IMG/VR virus record: IMGVR_UViG_3300047095_000877
Coordinates: 1-55,822 of that record
Strand: one strand, 5' to 3'
DNA length: 55,822 bases
Source of the DNA: a virus
The translations under genes were made by a program, and so were the position numbers. The notes beneath the pieces are model-generated. The model made no database searches. It was not told the DNA's origin and saw nothing but the letters and a program-made list of their open reading frames with translations. Shown here piece by piece: positions 20,578-30,191 of the stretch. Each line of letters opens with the position of its first letter. The first letter of the stretch is position 1.

Positions 20578-23500
20578 TCAGAACGTCCCATCATCCAGAT
20601 CAGCAGTCACCGCCACCGTGCCATCACGGTTGGGCAGCGTGATCGTGCGGTCAGCAGTCGGATCAGCGCAGGTAAGCGTGGTCTCGAATGTGTCGCCGGT
20701 GGCGCCCTCGAACACGATGTTCACGCCAGCGCCCAGCTCGAGCGTGCCGGTCATCGTGCCGCCGGCCTTAGGCAGCGCTGCAGCCGCAAGATCGTAAGCC
20801 GACTTCACCGCGGTGGAGGTGGCGGCCAGTGCTGAGCTGCTGGTGCTGGTGCTGTCACTCAGCTGCACGATGCCATCCACTGATGTGGTGGCCGATCGGA
20901 TCGTCAGCGCCGGCGTGGTGGTGGCTGTCGCAACGGTCAGCGCCGCGGTGGAGCTGCTCACCGTGGTGACGGTGCCCACGAAGTCGTTGCCCCACTCCAA
21001 GCCGGTAGCTGTTGCGCTGTTGGCGCGCAGTACCTGACCGTTGCTGCCCACGCCGAGCTTGCTCAGCGCTGTGCCGCTCGAGGCCGCCAGCAGGTCACCC
21101 TTGGTGTAGCTGCCGGTGCCTGTGCCGCCCCGTGTAGCCAGCAGCGTGCCGCTGGTGATGTTGTCGGCGTTGCGGCACTCATTGGACACCTCCTCGAGCG
21201 CAGCCTGCACGTTGGTGCTGCCGAGGTTGGCGGCAGGCGTGAACCCAACGTTGGCAGCGGTCTGCGCCACGTAGGTGGAGCTTACGTCGATCTCGACCCA
21301 TGCGCTGCCGTTGGACAGGATCAGGTCAGGCGGTGCCAGTGCAACAGCAGGCGCCGGGCTGCTGCCGGTGCCACCGGTTGAGACAACAACGTAGTAGCTC
21401 TCGTTGACGTTCGATGCGGCCGGCAGCGGGTTGCCAACACTGAGGCCGATCGCGGTGCCTTCCGTGGTGACGGTGGCGACCTGGTTGGTGCTGGCGTTGT
21501 ACGTACCGGCGAAGATCACCGAACCGGCCGAGATACCGATCGGCTGCCAGACGTTGCCGTCCCACATGAAGAAGGCTTTATCGAGCGGATTCAGGAAGAT
21601 CTGCCCGATGTAGTCCGCAGTCGGCAGCACCTCGCCCACCTTGGCGGTGGAGTAGTTGGCGAGCTTCAGGCCGGTAACGGCGTCATCTGCAAGGAAGGCC
21701 GTGCCGAAGGTGCCGCTGGTGATCTTGCTGGCATCCAGCGACGGCACATCACTGGCGCTGAGCAGCGCGCCAGCGGTGACGTGCCCTTGCGCGTCCACCG
21801 TCAGCTTGGTGTAGGTGCCGGCGGTGGTGCTGTTGCTGTGATTCAGCGTGCCGCTGGTGACGGACAGGCCGCTGCCGGGTTGGACGATGCCCTTCGTGCT
21901 CGCGGTGGCATCCGGCAGGTCAGCGGGCACCAGCGCACGAAACGTTGGCGTTGCATCCACGCCGGTGGTTGGTCCCATCCATGCGCGGTTGGCCGCCTGC
22001 GTGTCGAGCCCCACCGTGATGGTGGCGGTGTAGGGGTCGGGGTAGGCAACTGCGAAATTGAGTGGGGTGGTCTCGGCAAAAGTGAGCAGCGCACCAAGAC
22101 TGGCCTGCCGCACCCAAGTGCTGCCGTCCCAGGTGTATTCGATCGCGGTGTTGGTGTTGATCCACTGCTGACCGATGAACGCACCATTACCAGCCGGGAC
22201 TGTGGCGGCCACCACTGCGGCGGAGTTGTTGGCCAGCTTGATGCCGGTGACGCTGCCCTCAAAGATCTTGCCGGTGGTGACGGCATTGGTCGCGATTTTC
22301 GCTTCTGTGATCGCGCTGTTGGCGATCGTCGCCGCGAAGGAACCGGTGCCGGAGCCCGTTACATCACCGGTCAGGGTGATCGTCTGGTCGCCGGTGTTGG
22401 TGCCTGAGCTGGTGCCGCTGAAGCTGGATCCATTGACCCAGGTGCCAGTGACTGTTGCCAGGTCACCCAAGCCGAGCAGGCTTCGCTGAGCTGAAGCACT
22501 GGCAGCTGCCAGCATGTCGCGACCAGCAGAGGTGGCTGGTATTTCCTGAATGACACCGCCACCGGCAGAGCTGCGACCAAGCAGCACGTCGTTGGTGGAG
22601 GTGTTCTGGATCTTGTCGTAAGTGACCGCCGCGCCAGCCAATTCGCTGGTGCCGATTGCGCCGGCAGCGATTTCGGCGGCCGTGATCGTGTCTGCGGCGA
22701 TCTTGCCAGCAGTGACCGCGCCAGCAGCCAGCTTGGCGGTGGTGACAGAGCCGTCGACCAGCTCGCTGGTGCCTACTGCCGCAGCGCCGATCTGCGTCGT
22801 GGTGATTGAATCTGCGGCGATCTTTGCGCCAGGGACGGATCCGTCCGCCAAATTCAGCTTGCTGTAGCTGATGGTGGCGGCGGCGATCTTTGCGTCGGTT
22901 ACAGCAAGGTCAGCCAGCTTGGCTGTGGCAACAGCGCCGTCGCCGATCTTTGCCGAGGTGACCGCAGAATTGACGATTGCAGCCGTGTCGACCGCGTCAT
23001 TAGCCAGCTCAGATGCACCAACGGCATCAGGGGCGATCTGCGCAGAAGTGATTGCATCGGCCGCGATCTTGGCGGCGGTTACGGCACCGGCGGCAATCTT
23101 TGCGGTGGTGACGCTTCCGTCTGCCAGCTCGCTTGTGGTGACGGCTGCGGCGGCAATTTGCGCGCTTGTTACCGAATCTGCTGCGAGCTTGGCGCCGGGC
23201 ACCGAACCATCGGCGAGGTTCAGCTTGCCGTAGCTGATGGTGCCGCTTGCGATCTTGCCATCAGTGACCGCAAGGTCGCCCAGTTTCGCCGTGGTGACAG
23301 CACCATCAGCCAGCTTGGCTCCGGTGACAGCGAGGTTGACAATGGCTGCGGTGTCAACGGCGTTATCGGCCAGCTCCGATGCGCCGATCGCGCTCGGCGC
23401 CAACTGCGCAGCGGTGATGCTGTCCGCTGCGATCTTGGCGGCAGTGATTGCGCTATCGGCAATCTTCGCCGTCGTGACAGAGCTGTCGGCATAAGCCGCA

Positions 23501-23967
23501 GTGCCCAGCGCGGTTACCTTGGCCGTCGTGACTGCACCATCAGCCAGCTTGCCGGTGGTGACTTGCAGATCGCCGATGCCGGCAGTCGGCACTACCAGCT
23601 GCTGGTAGGCGCTGCCGTTGAAGACCTGGAGATTGCCGGTGCTGCTGTTGAAATAGCCGCGGCCTTCAAAGTTGTCAGTTGTCGGCGAGGTGGTCTGAAC
23701 CGCAATCGAGCTGTCGGCGGCCAGCTTCGCTGCAGTGATTGCGCCGGTCGCCAGCGCCGTGGCTCCCAGCTTGGTGGCGCTTGCTTGATCGAGCTTGGCA
23801 AGGTCGATCTCGCCGTTGTCGACAAGGTCGATGCCGGCGGCGATCAGATCCTTGGCAGTGACCTTTTTGGTCTCGCTGGCCGAGATGTCCGAAATCGGCA
23901 GGACGTCGTTTGCCGCGACGCCAGCCTTAGACAGGGCTGTCAGCTGTGTAATGCGTTGGTCAGCCAA
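20578..23967 (-). CDS. Large repetitive tail fibre protein
   Basis: A 1129-residue, low-complexity structural protein. From about residue 90 to 480 it is built of 8-10-residue units such as AVTTAKIADGAVTAAKIAAD. These form a longer repeat of about 122 residues: ISYGKLNLADGSVPGAK recurs after 366 bp. The C-terminal third has typical fibre segments (TGDQTITLTGDVTGSG, DAQGHVTAG, EGATGDTFETTL, DRTITLPNRDGTV). A trimeric beta-helix stalk is likely. It is encoded next to the tail tip genes. Confidence 0.82.
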   Translation of the reverse strand: MADQRITQLTALSKAGVAANDVLPISDISASETKKVTAKDLIAAGIDLVDNGEIDLAKLDQASATKLGATALATGAITAAKLAADSSIAVQTTSPTTDNFEGRGYFNSSTGNLQVFNGSAYQQLVVPTAGIGDLQVTTGKLADGAVTTAKVTALGTAAYADSSVTTAKIADSAITAAKIAADSITAAQLAPSAIGASELADNAVDTAAIVNLAVTGAKLADGAVTTAKLGDLAVTDGKIASGTISYGKLNLADGSVPGAKLAADSVTSAQIAAAAVTTSELADGSVTTAKIAAGAVTAAKIAADAITSAQIAPDAVGASELANDAVDTAAIVNSAVTSAKIGDGAVATAKLADLAVTDAKIAAATISYSKLNLADGSVPGAKIAADSITTTQIGAAAVGTSELVDGSVTTAKLAAGAVTAGKIAADTITAAEIAAGAIGTSELAGAAVTYDKIQNTSTNDVLLGRSSAGGGVIQEIPATSAGRDMLAAASASAQRSLLGLGDLATVTGTWVNGSSFSGTSSGTNTGDQTITLTGDVTGSGTGSFAATIANSAITEAKIATNAVTTGKIFEGSVTGIKLANNSAAVVAATVPAGNGAFIGQQWINTNTAIEYTWDGSTWVRQASLGALLTFAETTPLNFAVAYPDPYTATITVGLDTQAANRAWMGPTTGVDATPTFRALVPADLPDATASTKGIVQPGSGLSVTSGTLNHSNSTTAGTYTKLTVDAQGHVTAGALLSASDVPSLDASKITSGTFGTAFLADDAVTGLKLANYSTAKVGEVLPTADYIGQIFLNPLDKAFFMWDGNVWQPIGISAGSVIFAGTYNASTNQVATVTTEGTAIGLSVGNPLPAASNVNESYYVVVSTGGTGSSPAPAVALAPPDLILSNGSAWVEIDVSSTYVAQTAANVGFTPAANLGSTNVQAALEEVSNECRNADNITSGTLLATRGGTGTGSYTKGDLLAASSGTALSKLGVGSNGQVLRANSATATGLEWGNDFVGTVTTVSSSTAALTVATATTTPALTIRSATTSVDGIVQLSDSTSTSSSALAATSTAVKSAYDLAAAALPKAGGTMTGTLELGAGVNIVFEGATGDTFETTLTCADPTADRTITLPNRDGTVAVTADLDDGTF

Positions 23968-24001
23968 TGCTCAGCTCCGTCACGCCAGTGCTGGTGACAT
24001 G

Positions 24002-24877
24002 CTAATCCTCGACCTCCTGCAGCAGGAAGTCGAGTGACTGATCAAGAGTGATCCGGTCTTCGTCTTCTTTCAGGATGTAGTCAGACGGCTTGCCGTAGAC
24101 CAATCGAACTTCTCCAGTGGTCACGAAGTCGATTGAGCAATCGATGATGTCGCCGGCCCGTACCGTGACGCCTGCTCGGCTGACGACGGCGGTGAGGTCG
24201 TAGAAAATCGTGTCGACGGTTTCGTCAACGCTTTTGTCAGTCAGGTACAGCGCCAGATCAAACTCGCTGCCGATTTCTACCCGCTGAATCAGCTGCAGCA
24301 TCAGCAGCGGCGATTCGGTCGCTCCGGTTGTGGCGTAATCAAAAGCGCATTCAATGCGTCCGGCACCACTGATCAGCCCTGCTGAGATTTGCTGCTTGAA
24401 GCGGTCGTCTAGCGCCGTGGTATCAATCGTTGCGCGATCTGTGTTGAACTCATATCCGACCACATTGCCCAGCAGGTTGAAGTTCACGTCGCGCACGCCA
24501 ACCGTGATCTGCAGTGGATCGCCAGCAAATGCCGCTAACGGAATCTCGTTGGCACGGGTGTTGTTGACCGCGTCTTGGAAGTTGCGGAAGAATCGCAACC
24601 CGCCCATCGCGTTGACGTTGACGTACGCGCTGATTGCGCTGTTGACCGTCGCGTCGCTCCATGTGCTGGCGGGGAAGCACGCTAGGCCACGAGCGTCGGT
24701 TGTGCTGATGTCGACACGATCACCAGTGAGGATGTTGTCGAGTGCGCCGTCGAAACTGAGACGGTTGAGCAGTGTGTTTACATCATCCGGGATGATTCGG
24801 TCTTCCAGCGAACCGAGCTGTAGCTTGGTGCCTCGACGCAGCCTGACATTCCCCTTTGTGCCAAGGAAAAACGTCAT
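24002..24877 (-). CDS. Tail protein (tip/fibre-linked, unknown)
   Basis: A 291-residue beta-rich protein (FFLGTKGNVRLRRGTKL, then LTGDRVDISTTDARGLACF; NVNAMGGLRFFRNFQDAVNN; GDIIDCSIDFVTTGEVRLVY). The final part resembles a tail-tube-like beta domain, and the gene downstream of the J-like protein supports a tail location. It overlaps the 24877 gene by a base. I cannot assign a precise function. Confidence 0.65.
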   Translation of the reverse strand: MTFFLGTKGNVRLRRGTKLQLGSLEDRIIPDDVNTLLNRLSFDGALDNILTGDRVDISTTDARGLACFPASTWSDATVNSAISAYVNVNAMGGLRFFRNFQDAVNNTRANEIPLAAFAGDPLQITVGVRDVNFNLLGNVVGYEFNTDRATIDTTALDDRFKQQISAGLISGAGRIECAFDYATTGATESPLLMLQLIQRVEIGSEFDLALYLTDKSVDETVDTIFYDLTAVVSRAGVTVRAGDIIDCSIDFVTTGEVRLVYGKPSDYILKEDEDRITLDQSLDFLLQEVED

Positions 24878-25308
24878 CAGGTCACAACCTCGGTGAAGTC
24901 CCCATCCATGGTGAACTGGATCGGCACTACGCTGAGCTCGCCGGTGCTGGTGGAGATCTGCGCCGAGGTGATGTAGGCGTTTAGCCTGATGTCATCAGCG
25001 CTGTCGCCGCCGACATTGAGCTCAAGCAAGACCCGGTCGCTTTCGGTCACCGTTCCGGTTTTCATGATCTTGCTAAGCAGCGCAGTGAACTGCGTTTTGG
25101 TTTCAGACTCGCCTGCCTCAAGCCGGTAGTACATCAGCGTTGCGCTGCCAGTGGCGGACTTCACGCCGGGCGTGAAGGTATTGACGGCGCTGTCGATGGT
25201 ATTGGTGGATAGGAGCTCGACACTGGTCTCCAGTGACCAGTCGCGGATCTTGGCCACGGGCTTGCCGCTGAAGACCAGTGACCCACTTCGTCCGGTGTAG
25301 AAGCCCAT
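24877..25308 (-). CDS. Tail-tube-like structural protein
   Basis: A 143-residue protein (GFYTGRSGSLVFSGKPVAKI, then RDWSLETSVELLSTNTIDS; FTMDGDFTEVV at the end). The pattern resembles tail-tube or minor tail proteins with one beta sandwich: start GRSGSLVFSGK, then the RDWSL strand. A distinct major tail tube gene is at 34684, so this may be a decoration or tip protein. It is upstream of the 24002 gene with an overlapping base. Confidence 0.65.
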   Translation of the reverse strand: MGFYTGRSGSLVFSGKPVAKIRDWSLETSVELLSTNTIDSAVNTFTPGVKSATGSATLMYYRLEAGESETKTQFTALLSKIMKTGTVTESDRVLLELNVGGDSADDIRLNAYITSAQISTSTGELSVVPIQFTMDGDFTEVVT

Positions 25309-25334
25309 GTGCGGTGGTCCTAGATGAGTTCAGG

Positions 25335-28300
25335 TTAGCGAACCGTGAACAGACTATCGCTGAAGTGAGCAATCAGGCTCAAGGTCTCAGAACCTGACTC
25401 GATACACGGGTGCTCTACAGCTTTCACCGTGACCTCGCCTTCCTCATCCATTTGCACTTCAGTCACCCGGAATACCCGCTTGCTGGTGACGGCAGTGCCA
25501 AGCACGAAAAGGTAACCGGCGTACGGCGCCAAGGCCGAAGCAGTGCCGTTACTGACCGCTACGTTGTCGACCGTGACCACAGGCGCCCCGGGTCGGTAAA
25601 CCAGCGCCTTCAAGCCGTTGCCATTGGGAGCCTGTCCAATCGGGGTGTTCAGCACCCCATTGCTTTCGACGACGCCGGTGGTGACGTTGTTCCACTGATT
25701 GCGGCCAATGGCGACGTAGATGTAGCTGCCCGGCTCAAGCACACTGTCCGTCGGGAAGGTTGAAAACTCGATGGCGCGACGAACATGGCGCCGCTGGTTG
25801 CACAGCAGCTTGCCGAAGAGGATCGCCTGGCTGCGGTTGGTGACGTACTGCGAGAGATCGAAGGTTTGCCGGACCGCATTGGATTCCGTTACATCCGACC
25901 TGCTTACCTCAACACTGCGGTTGCGGGGAAAGACGCCGTCGACCTCGGTTTCGCGGTAAACCACTGAGGCGATCAGGTCCTGCACACTGCTGCCGAAGTC
26001 AAGAAACTCCTCGCGGTAGCTGTCCTCCAAGATATTGCCTTGGTTAAAAAGTGCAGTGATGGGGACTGAACGAGTGATGACGCCCGCTTCGTCGCAGGGA
26101 ACGGCCGGCACGAGTGTTTCGCGACCACCGACTCGGCCAAGCTCAAGCAGCGAGAACGGCGCAACCTCTGCCCAGAACTGCCGCCACGGCACCTGCTCGG
26201 CGATCACGCAATCCATGAAGAGCTGATTTTCACGGCAGAAGCGCTTCGCCAGTGCTAATGCCTGCAGGTCGACGCCGGCGATCTTGGCAAAACGTCCAAT
26301 GCCGTTCTCGCTGTCAAGGATGGTGTCGAGGAAGATGTCGGGCGCGTAGCTGCTGGAGCCGTCCGGCTCTGCGGGGTAGGTGCCGTCATCACGCAGGCGG
26401 CGCAGCTTTTTGCCCTCCAGCGCGAACACCGACAGCGAGCGCAGATCCTGGATGCCTTGGCCGCTGTAGGCGTTGAAGCCGAGCAGGGTCAGTCCGCGGT
26501 AGAGGTTGGGGTAGGTGCTGAACGACTCGATGCGCTGCTCCGTGACAGCGCTGATCGAGAACTCGGGACCACCTTCAAAGCTGAAACTGGTCTGCGTGTC
26601 GGAGCGCATGGAGAATAGCCCCCACTCGTCCACTTCATAGGGGTTGACGTTGATCGGCGGCTTGAGGCCCTGCCGATCACGGATGCTGCCAAGGAAAGTG
26701 AACTGGCCGCCGGCTGATCCGGAAATTTTCTGTACGTCGCCGCTGTTCTCGATATAGGCGAATTTGGCGAAGCCGTGGAACTCCATCTCGGCAGCCGGCT
26801 CGGCAATCGGATCGAAGCGAAACTGCCATTTGCCGATGTTGTCGCCCGCGATGAATTTCAGCGACATGAAGTTGTCCACGTCGGCGCCACGGCGAACGCC
26901 GAAGATGTAGGGCAGCCGGGTCCATTCCTGCCCGGTGCGGCGGTACTGCAGCCAAAAGAAAGCCGCACGCACCTTGGTGCCGTTGTCGCTGTCGCGGAAC
27001 TTCTTGACCTTTTCTTCGCCGTATTTCGGTGCGCGACCCTGGATGCGCTTGAACACCTTGGCCTTCAGCGCGAAGTCCACCACGCGGCACTCGGTGATGG
27101 TCTCGTAGCCGGCCTCCTCCATCTTCACCAGGCATTTGGTGTTGAAGTGGTCGTTCCAGCTATTGGGGTTCTCGAGGTAGCGCTCCAGCGTGTCGATGCG
27201 CTGCTGCTTGGTCGTGATCTGACTGCGCAGGCCGTTGTCGCGCTCGGTCATCGCCGTGAGGTTGAGGTTGTTGGCGTCAGCGGTCAGCTCGGCGATTTCT
27301 TTGTTGAGCTGCTCCTCTCGGGAGTTGAGCGCCTTCTTCTCTTGCTTGAGGGTTTTGCCGCGGCCGGGGATCGCCCTGTCAGCGAGGCCATATTGCTGAA
27401 CGGCCTGACCCAGCTTTGCCTGCGCACGTTTTAGCTTCTGGTTGACATCTTGTTTTTGTTTGCGCCACTCTTCAATTTTGCTTTTGCGTCGGTCAGCTTT
27501 TGGCTTGTCAAGCTCATCCTCGATCAGGCTTTCAAGTGCTTTCCTTTGCTCGCGCAACCCGTCTACTTGGTTAGCGTAATTAACAACAACGGGATCAAAT
27601 AATTCGGCATTGTTGGCAATATCGTCTAACTCAGCCGAAGTCCATTTCCTGTCTTCAAAATCGTTGATTAGGTCTTTTAGCTGGCGAATCTCGGCTAGCT
27701 TGTTTGTGACCTTCGTGCCAATGCCTTCCTTGAGGATTGGTTCGTTGCGCAGCAGCTGGTTGTTCAGCGCCGTGACTTCAAGCTGCAGCTGGATGATCTC
27801 GCGCTGTGCTTCGCGGCCGTTCTTCTTGAAGTCTGTGGTGCCGTAGTCCTCTCGCGGGCAGATCCCGGCTTCGATGCACTCCATCGAAACACGCATTGAG
27901 CCGTCTTCCAGCTCCACGTTCTTGATCGGTGCCGCAACGCGGAACTTCGCGCTGCCGAGCTTATAGGTGCTGGCTGCATCGATGTAGCTGGACAGTGTGC
28001 GGCGCAATTCCCTGGCTGCGCGTGCAGTGTCGTTGCTGGTAGAGGTAATGCGCTTGAAGATTAAGGTCATCTTCTTGCCAACCGGCACCACCGGCCGCGC
28101 ATCGTTCAGCACGCTCAAAGGCCAGTAGTTTTCTAGCCCTTCAATCTCGATGCCAAGTGGTGCGTCCTTCTCCTCGCCGTCCTCATCGCGGTCGACGTAA
28201 TCCACGTTGATCGGGATCGGCGCGTAGACGCCGAACTTGGTCATGGTGCTGGGCGAGAAAGCTTGACTGAAGCCATCTGAGTGCTGGTCACCGATCAGCG

Positions 28301-28937
28301 TCGGCCGGTAGGCGATGCTGCTAGCAGCCTCGCCGATGCGCGTCGGATCGCTCTCATCGCCGCGGATCAAATCAGAGAACCGCAGATTGCGGTTGGCGCC
28401 CAGATACGCCCAGGTCTTGCCGGCTGCCAGCTGACGGATGGGAGTCTGGCCGAACGCAATCCGTTCCGTTGCAATGCGAGCAATTTCAGACGCGCCGATC
28501 GCCACCAGCGTCTGCATGAACTGGCTCGAGCCTTCACTGTGAACAGCGGACCAGATCAGCGAGGTGGCAACACGCACGCCGCCGGTCGGATTGTCGACGG
28601 TATTGCAGTAGACGAGGTTAACTGGATCGCCGTATCTGGCCAGCTCTTGCTGTGAGTTGAAGCCGAACCGAGGCGCAAAGACTTGATCGCGGCGCTGGCG
28701 AGCATTTTTCTGCTCCGGCAGCTCCGGCTTGGGTGCCAGCAGAATGCTCGCGACCTGAAACAGGATGCCGACCACCGCCAGCACGATGCTGACCGGCTCG
28801 CCGCGCAACTCCTGCAGCTTCTCCTCAGGCGAGCGCGTGAAATCGTGCTGCGCCGACAGGAAGTCGAGGTACTCCTCCTTGGAGATCTTGAGCGCTTGGA
28901 TCAGCTCATGTTCGTAGGGGAGGAGCTTCCGCGTCAT
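25335..28937 (-). CDS. Tail tip / central fibre protein (lambda gpJ-like)
   Basis: A 1200-residue J-like protein that closes the tail tip and contacts the receptor. Its N-terminus carries a hydrophobic segment (VSIVLAVVGILFQVASILLA) and KNARQRRDQVFAPRFGFNSQ, RYGDPVNLVYC, as in fused gpI/gpJ forms. The middle, about residues 370-650, is a long charged coiled coil (QREIIQLQLEVTALNNQLL, KKALNSREEQLNKEIAELTA), unusual for the family. FCRENQLFMDCVIAEQVPWR and AILFGKLLCNQRRHVRR are J-like motifs. Start at ATG 28937, which overlaps the gpK-like stop; a longer in-frame ORF runs to 29087. Confidence 0.82.
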   Translation of the reverse strand: MTRKLLPYEHELIQALKISKEEYLDFLSAQHDFTRSPEEKLQELRGEPVSIVLAVVGILFQVASILLAPKPELPEQKNARQRRDQVFAPRFGFNSQQELARYGDPVNLVYCNTVDNPTGGVRVATSLIWSAVHSEGSSQFMQTLVAIGASEIARIATERIAFGQTPIRQLAAGKTWAYLGANRNLRFSDLIRGDESDPTRIGEAASSIAYRPTLIGDQHSDGFSQAFSPSTMTKFGVYAPIPINVDYVDRDEDGEEKDAPLGIEIEGLENYWPLSVLNDARPVVPVGKKMTLIFKRITSTSNDTARAARELRRTLSSYIDAASTYKLGSAKFRVAAPIKNVELEDGSMRVSMECIEAGICPREDYGTTDFKKNGREAQREIIQLQLEVTALNNQLLRNEPILKEGIGTKVTNKLAEIRQLKDLINDFEDRKWTSAELDDIANNAELFDPVVVNYANQVDGLREQRKALESLIEDELDKPKADRRKSKIEEWRKQKQDVNQKLKRAQAKLGQAVQQYGLADRAIPGRGKTLKQEKKALNSREEQLNKEIAELTADANNLNLTAMTERDNGLRSQITTKQQRIDTLERYLENPNSWNDHFNTKCLVKMEEAGYETITECRVVDFALKAKVFKRIQGRAPKYGEEKVKKFRDSDNGTKVRAAFFWLQYRRTGQEWTRLPYIFGVRRGADVDNFMSLKFIAGDNIGKWQFRFDPIAEPAAEMEFHGFAKFAYIENSGDVQKISGSAGGQFTFLGSIRDRQGLKPPINVNPYEVDEWGLFSMRSDTQTSFSFEGGPEFSISAVTEQRIESFSTYPNLYRGLTLLGFNAYSGQGIQDLRSLSVFALEGKKLRRLRDDGTYPAEPDGSSSYAPDIFLDTILDSENGIGRFAKIAGVDLQALALAKRFCRENQLFMDCVIAEQVPWRQFWAEVAPFSLLELGRVGGRETLVPAVPCDEAGVITRSVPITALFNQGNILEDSYREEFLDFGSSVQDLIASVVYRETEVDGVFPRNRSVEVSRSDVTESNAVRQTFDLSQYVTNRSQAILFGKLLCNQRRHVRRAIEFSTFPTDSVLEPGSYIYVAIGRNQWNNVTTGVVESNGVLNTPIGQAPNGNGLKALVYRPGAPVVTVDNVAVSNGTASALAPYAGYLFVLGTAVTSKRVFRVTEVQMDEEGEVTVKAVEHPCIESGSETLSLIAHFSDSLFTVR

Positions 28938-29311
28938 CGAACCATCCAGAAGAAACGCCCTACGCCCTGCGGCAATGAAGCTTGAATGACATTCTGCCCC
29001 GGACCGATGAAGATCGCTCGGTTCTCGACACAGATTCCCAGCGCACCACCGGCAGCAGCAGGCAGAAGCGCCACAGCGCCATGCCATGGCGCCTGCAGAC
29101 GGCGGCCATGCTGCAGCAGCCAGCGCGCCAGCATGCGGCGCGGGAAGGTCTCCTCGTTGTAGCGCTCGTACACCCAGGCGAAATGCTCGCGATAGTCGCT
29201 CAGGCCGAGCCGGTCGCGCACCTCGCAGACCAACTGGAAGCAGTCGGTGTAGCCGCTGCCATCACCGGGCCGGTGACCCCATTTGTACGCCAGGCCCACA
29301 AGGTCGTTCAT
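28934..29311 (-). CDS. NlpC/P60-like tail assembly peptidase (lambda gpK-like)
   Basis: A 125-residue protein with an NlpC/P60 look: GHRPGDGSGYTDCFQLVCEV holds the catalytic Cys in DCFQL, and PWHGAVALLP the His region. It sits between L-like and J-like genes, the place of lambda gpK. The expected role is to help tip assembly or cut peptidoglycan during entry. Its stop overlaps the J-like start (ATGA). Confidence 0.75.
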   Translation of the reverse strand: MNDLVGLAYKWGHRPGDGSGYTDCFQLVCEVRDRLGLSDYREHFAWVYERYNEETFPRRMLARWLLQHGRRLQAPWHGAVALLPAAAGGALGICVENRAIFIGPGQNVIQASLPQGVGRFFWMVR

Positions 29312-29802
29312 CGCAGGAATAGCTCCGCATTGAGCGGCAGAGGCCCTACCAGCTCGCGGGTAAAGGTACGGCTAGGGAAGTTGGAGCCGACACTGTCGAT
29401 TGCCGAGCGGAAGCGCAATTCGATCGTGGTCTCGTTGAATGTGGCACCGATGCCGATGTAGTGATCGGTGGTGCTGTTGGTGATGGCGCCGGCTGCGTTT
29501 AGCCAAGCGGTCGTGAGCTGGAGCTCGCTCAGTCTGTTGCCATTGCCGGCCTCAACCAGCACCAGCGCAAAATCGATATGCGGAAACAGTACCTGAAGCT
29601 GCTGATTGTCGCCATTCAACGTGGCAAGCGCACCTTCGGCTCTAAATGGCGCAAACGCATAGCTTTGGCTTAGGAACGATGCGCTCTGACCAATGAAATA
29701 GTTCTGGTATCGATAAGTCTGGCCAAGTCGTATCACGCCATAGCTGTCAATCCACTGAGGCGTGAATAGACGAAAGAACTGGCAAATCCGCAGTTCGCTC
29801 AT
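29308..29802 (-). CDS. Minor tail protein (lambda gpL-like position)
   Basis: A 164-residue beta-rich protein (YRYQNYFIGQSASFLSQSY, FAPFRAEGALATLNGDNQQ, IGIGATFNETTIELRFRSAI). Between the M-like and K-like genes, this matches the place of lambda gpL, which carries a metal centre at the tail tip. Only its N-terminal half resembles that family by pattern, and no Cys cluster is seen. It overlaps its neighbours by a few nt. Confidence 0.6.
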   Translation of the reverse strand: MSELRICQFFRLFTPQWIDSYGVIRLGQTYRYQNYFIGQSASFLSQSYAFAPFRAEGALATLNGDNQQLQVLFPHIDFALVLVEAGNGNRLSELQLTTAWLNAAGAITNSTTDHYIGIGATFNETTIELRFRSAIDSVGSNFPSRTFTRELVGPLPLNAELFLR

Positions 29803-30191
29803 CAGTAGCTAAGCTCCCCGACCAGTGAGATCGACACCCGACTGCGGCCAACGTAGACCGACTGCACGTCAGGTGGCGCGGCATACTCCCACTTGATGCT
29901 GGTCGGAGCCTGGATGTAGCCGCGCATCGTGCTGGTCATGCCCGCGAATAACGTGTCGGGCAGGGTGAAGCGCGTAAAGCCGCCACTGGTGTTGTTGTAG
30001 TGAGCCAGCAATAGCTCGGTCGAAGCGTCGGGGATGTTGTCGTACTCGAGCTTTAGCTGAAAGCCTGTTGGGCGGTTGCCGAACGCACGCTTGACTGTTG
30101 CGCCGGACAGTGCCCGGTACGCCTTCACCGGAAAGCTGCCGAGCTTGAAGCTGCGGCCGCTTGGCTTGATCTGTGGGAAAGGTACAGACAT
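29802..30191 (-). CDS. Minor tail protein (lambda gpM-like position)
   Basis: A 129-residue beta protein: KPSGRSFKLGSFPVKAYR, NRPTGFQLKLEYDNIPDAS, FTRFTLPDTLFAGM, and a C-terminal YVGRSRVSISLVGELSY. Its position just downstream of the tape measure gene matches lambda gpM, which helps start the tail. The two overlap by 1 nt. Assignment by order more than by motif. Confidence 0.65.
   Translation of the reverse strand: MSVPFPQIKPSGRSFKLGSFPVKAYRALSGATVKRAFGNRPTGFQLKLEYDNIPDASTELLLAHYNNTSGGFTRFTLPDTLFAGMTSTMRGYIQAPTSIKWEYAAPPDVQSVYVGRSRVSISLVGELSY

Noticed and set aside
22175-23997. Several plus-strand ORFs in the repetitive fibre region
   Set aside because: They are mirror frames of the Ala/Thr repeats on the minus strand and have no independent motifs.
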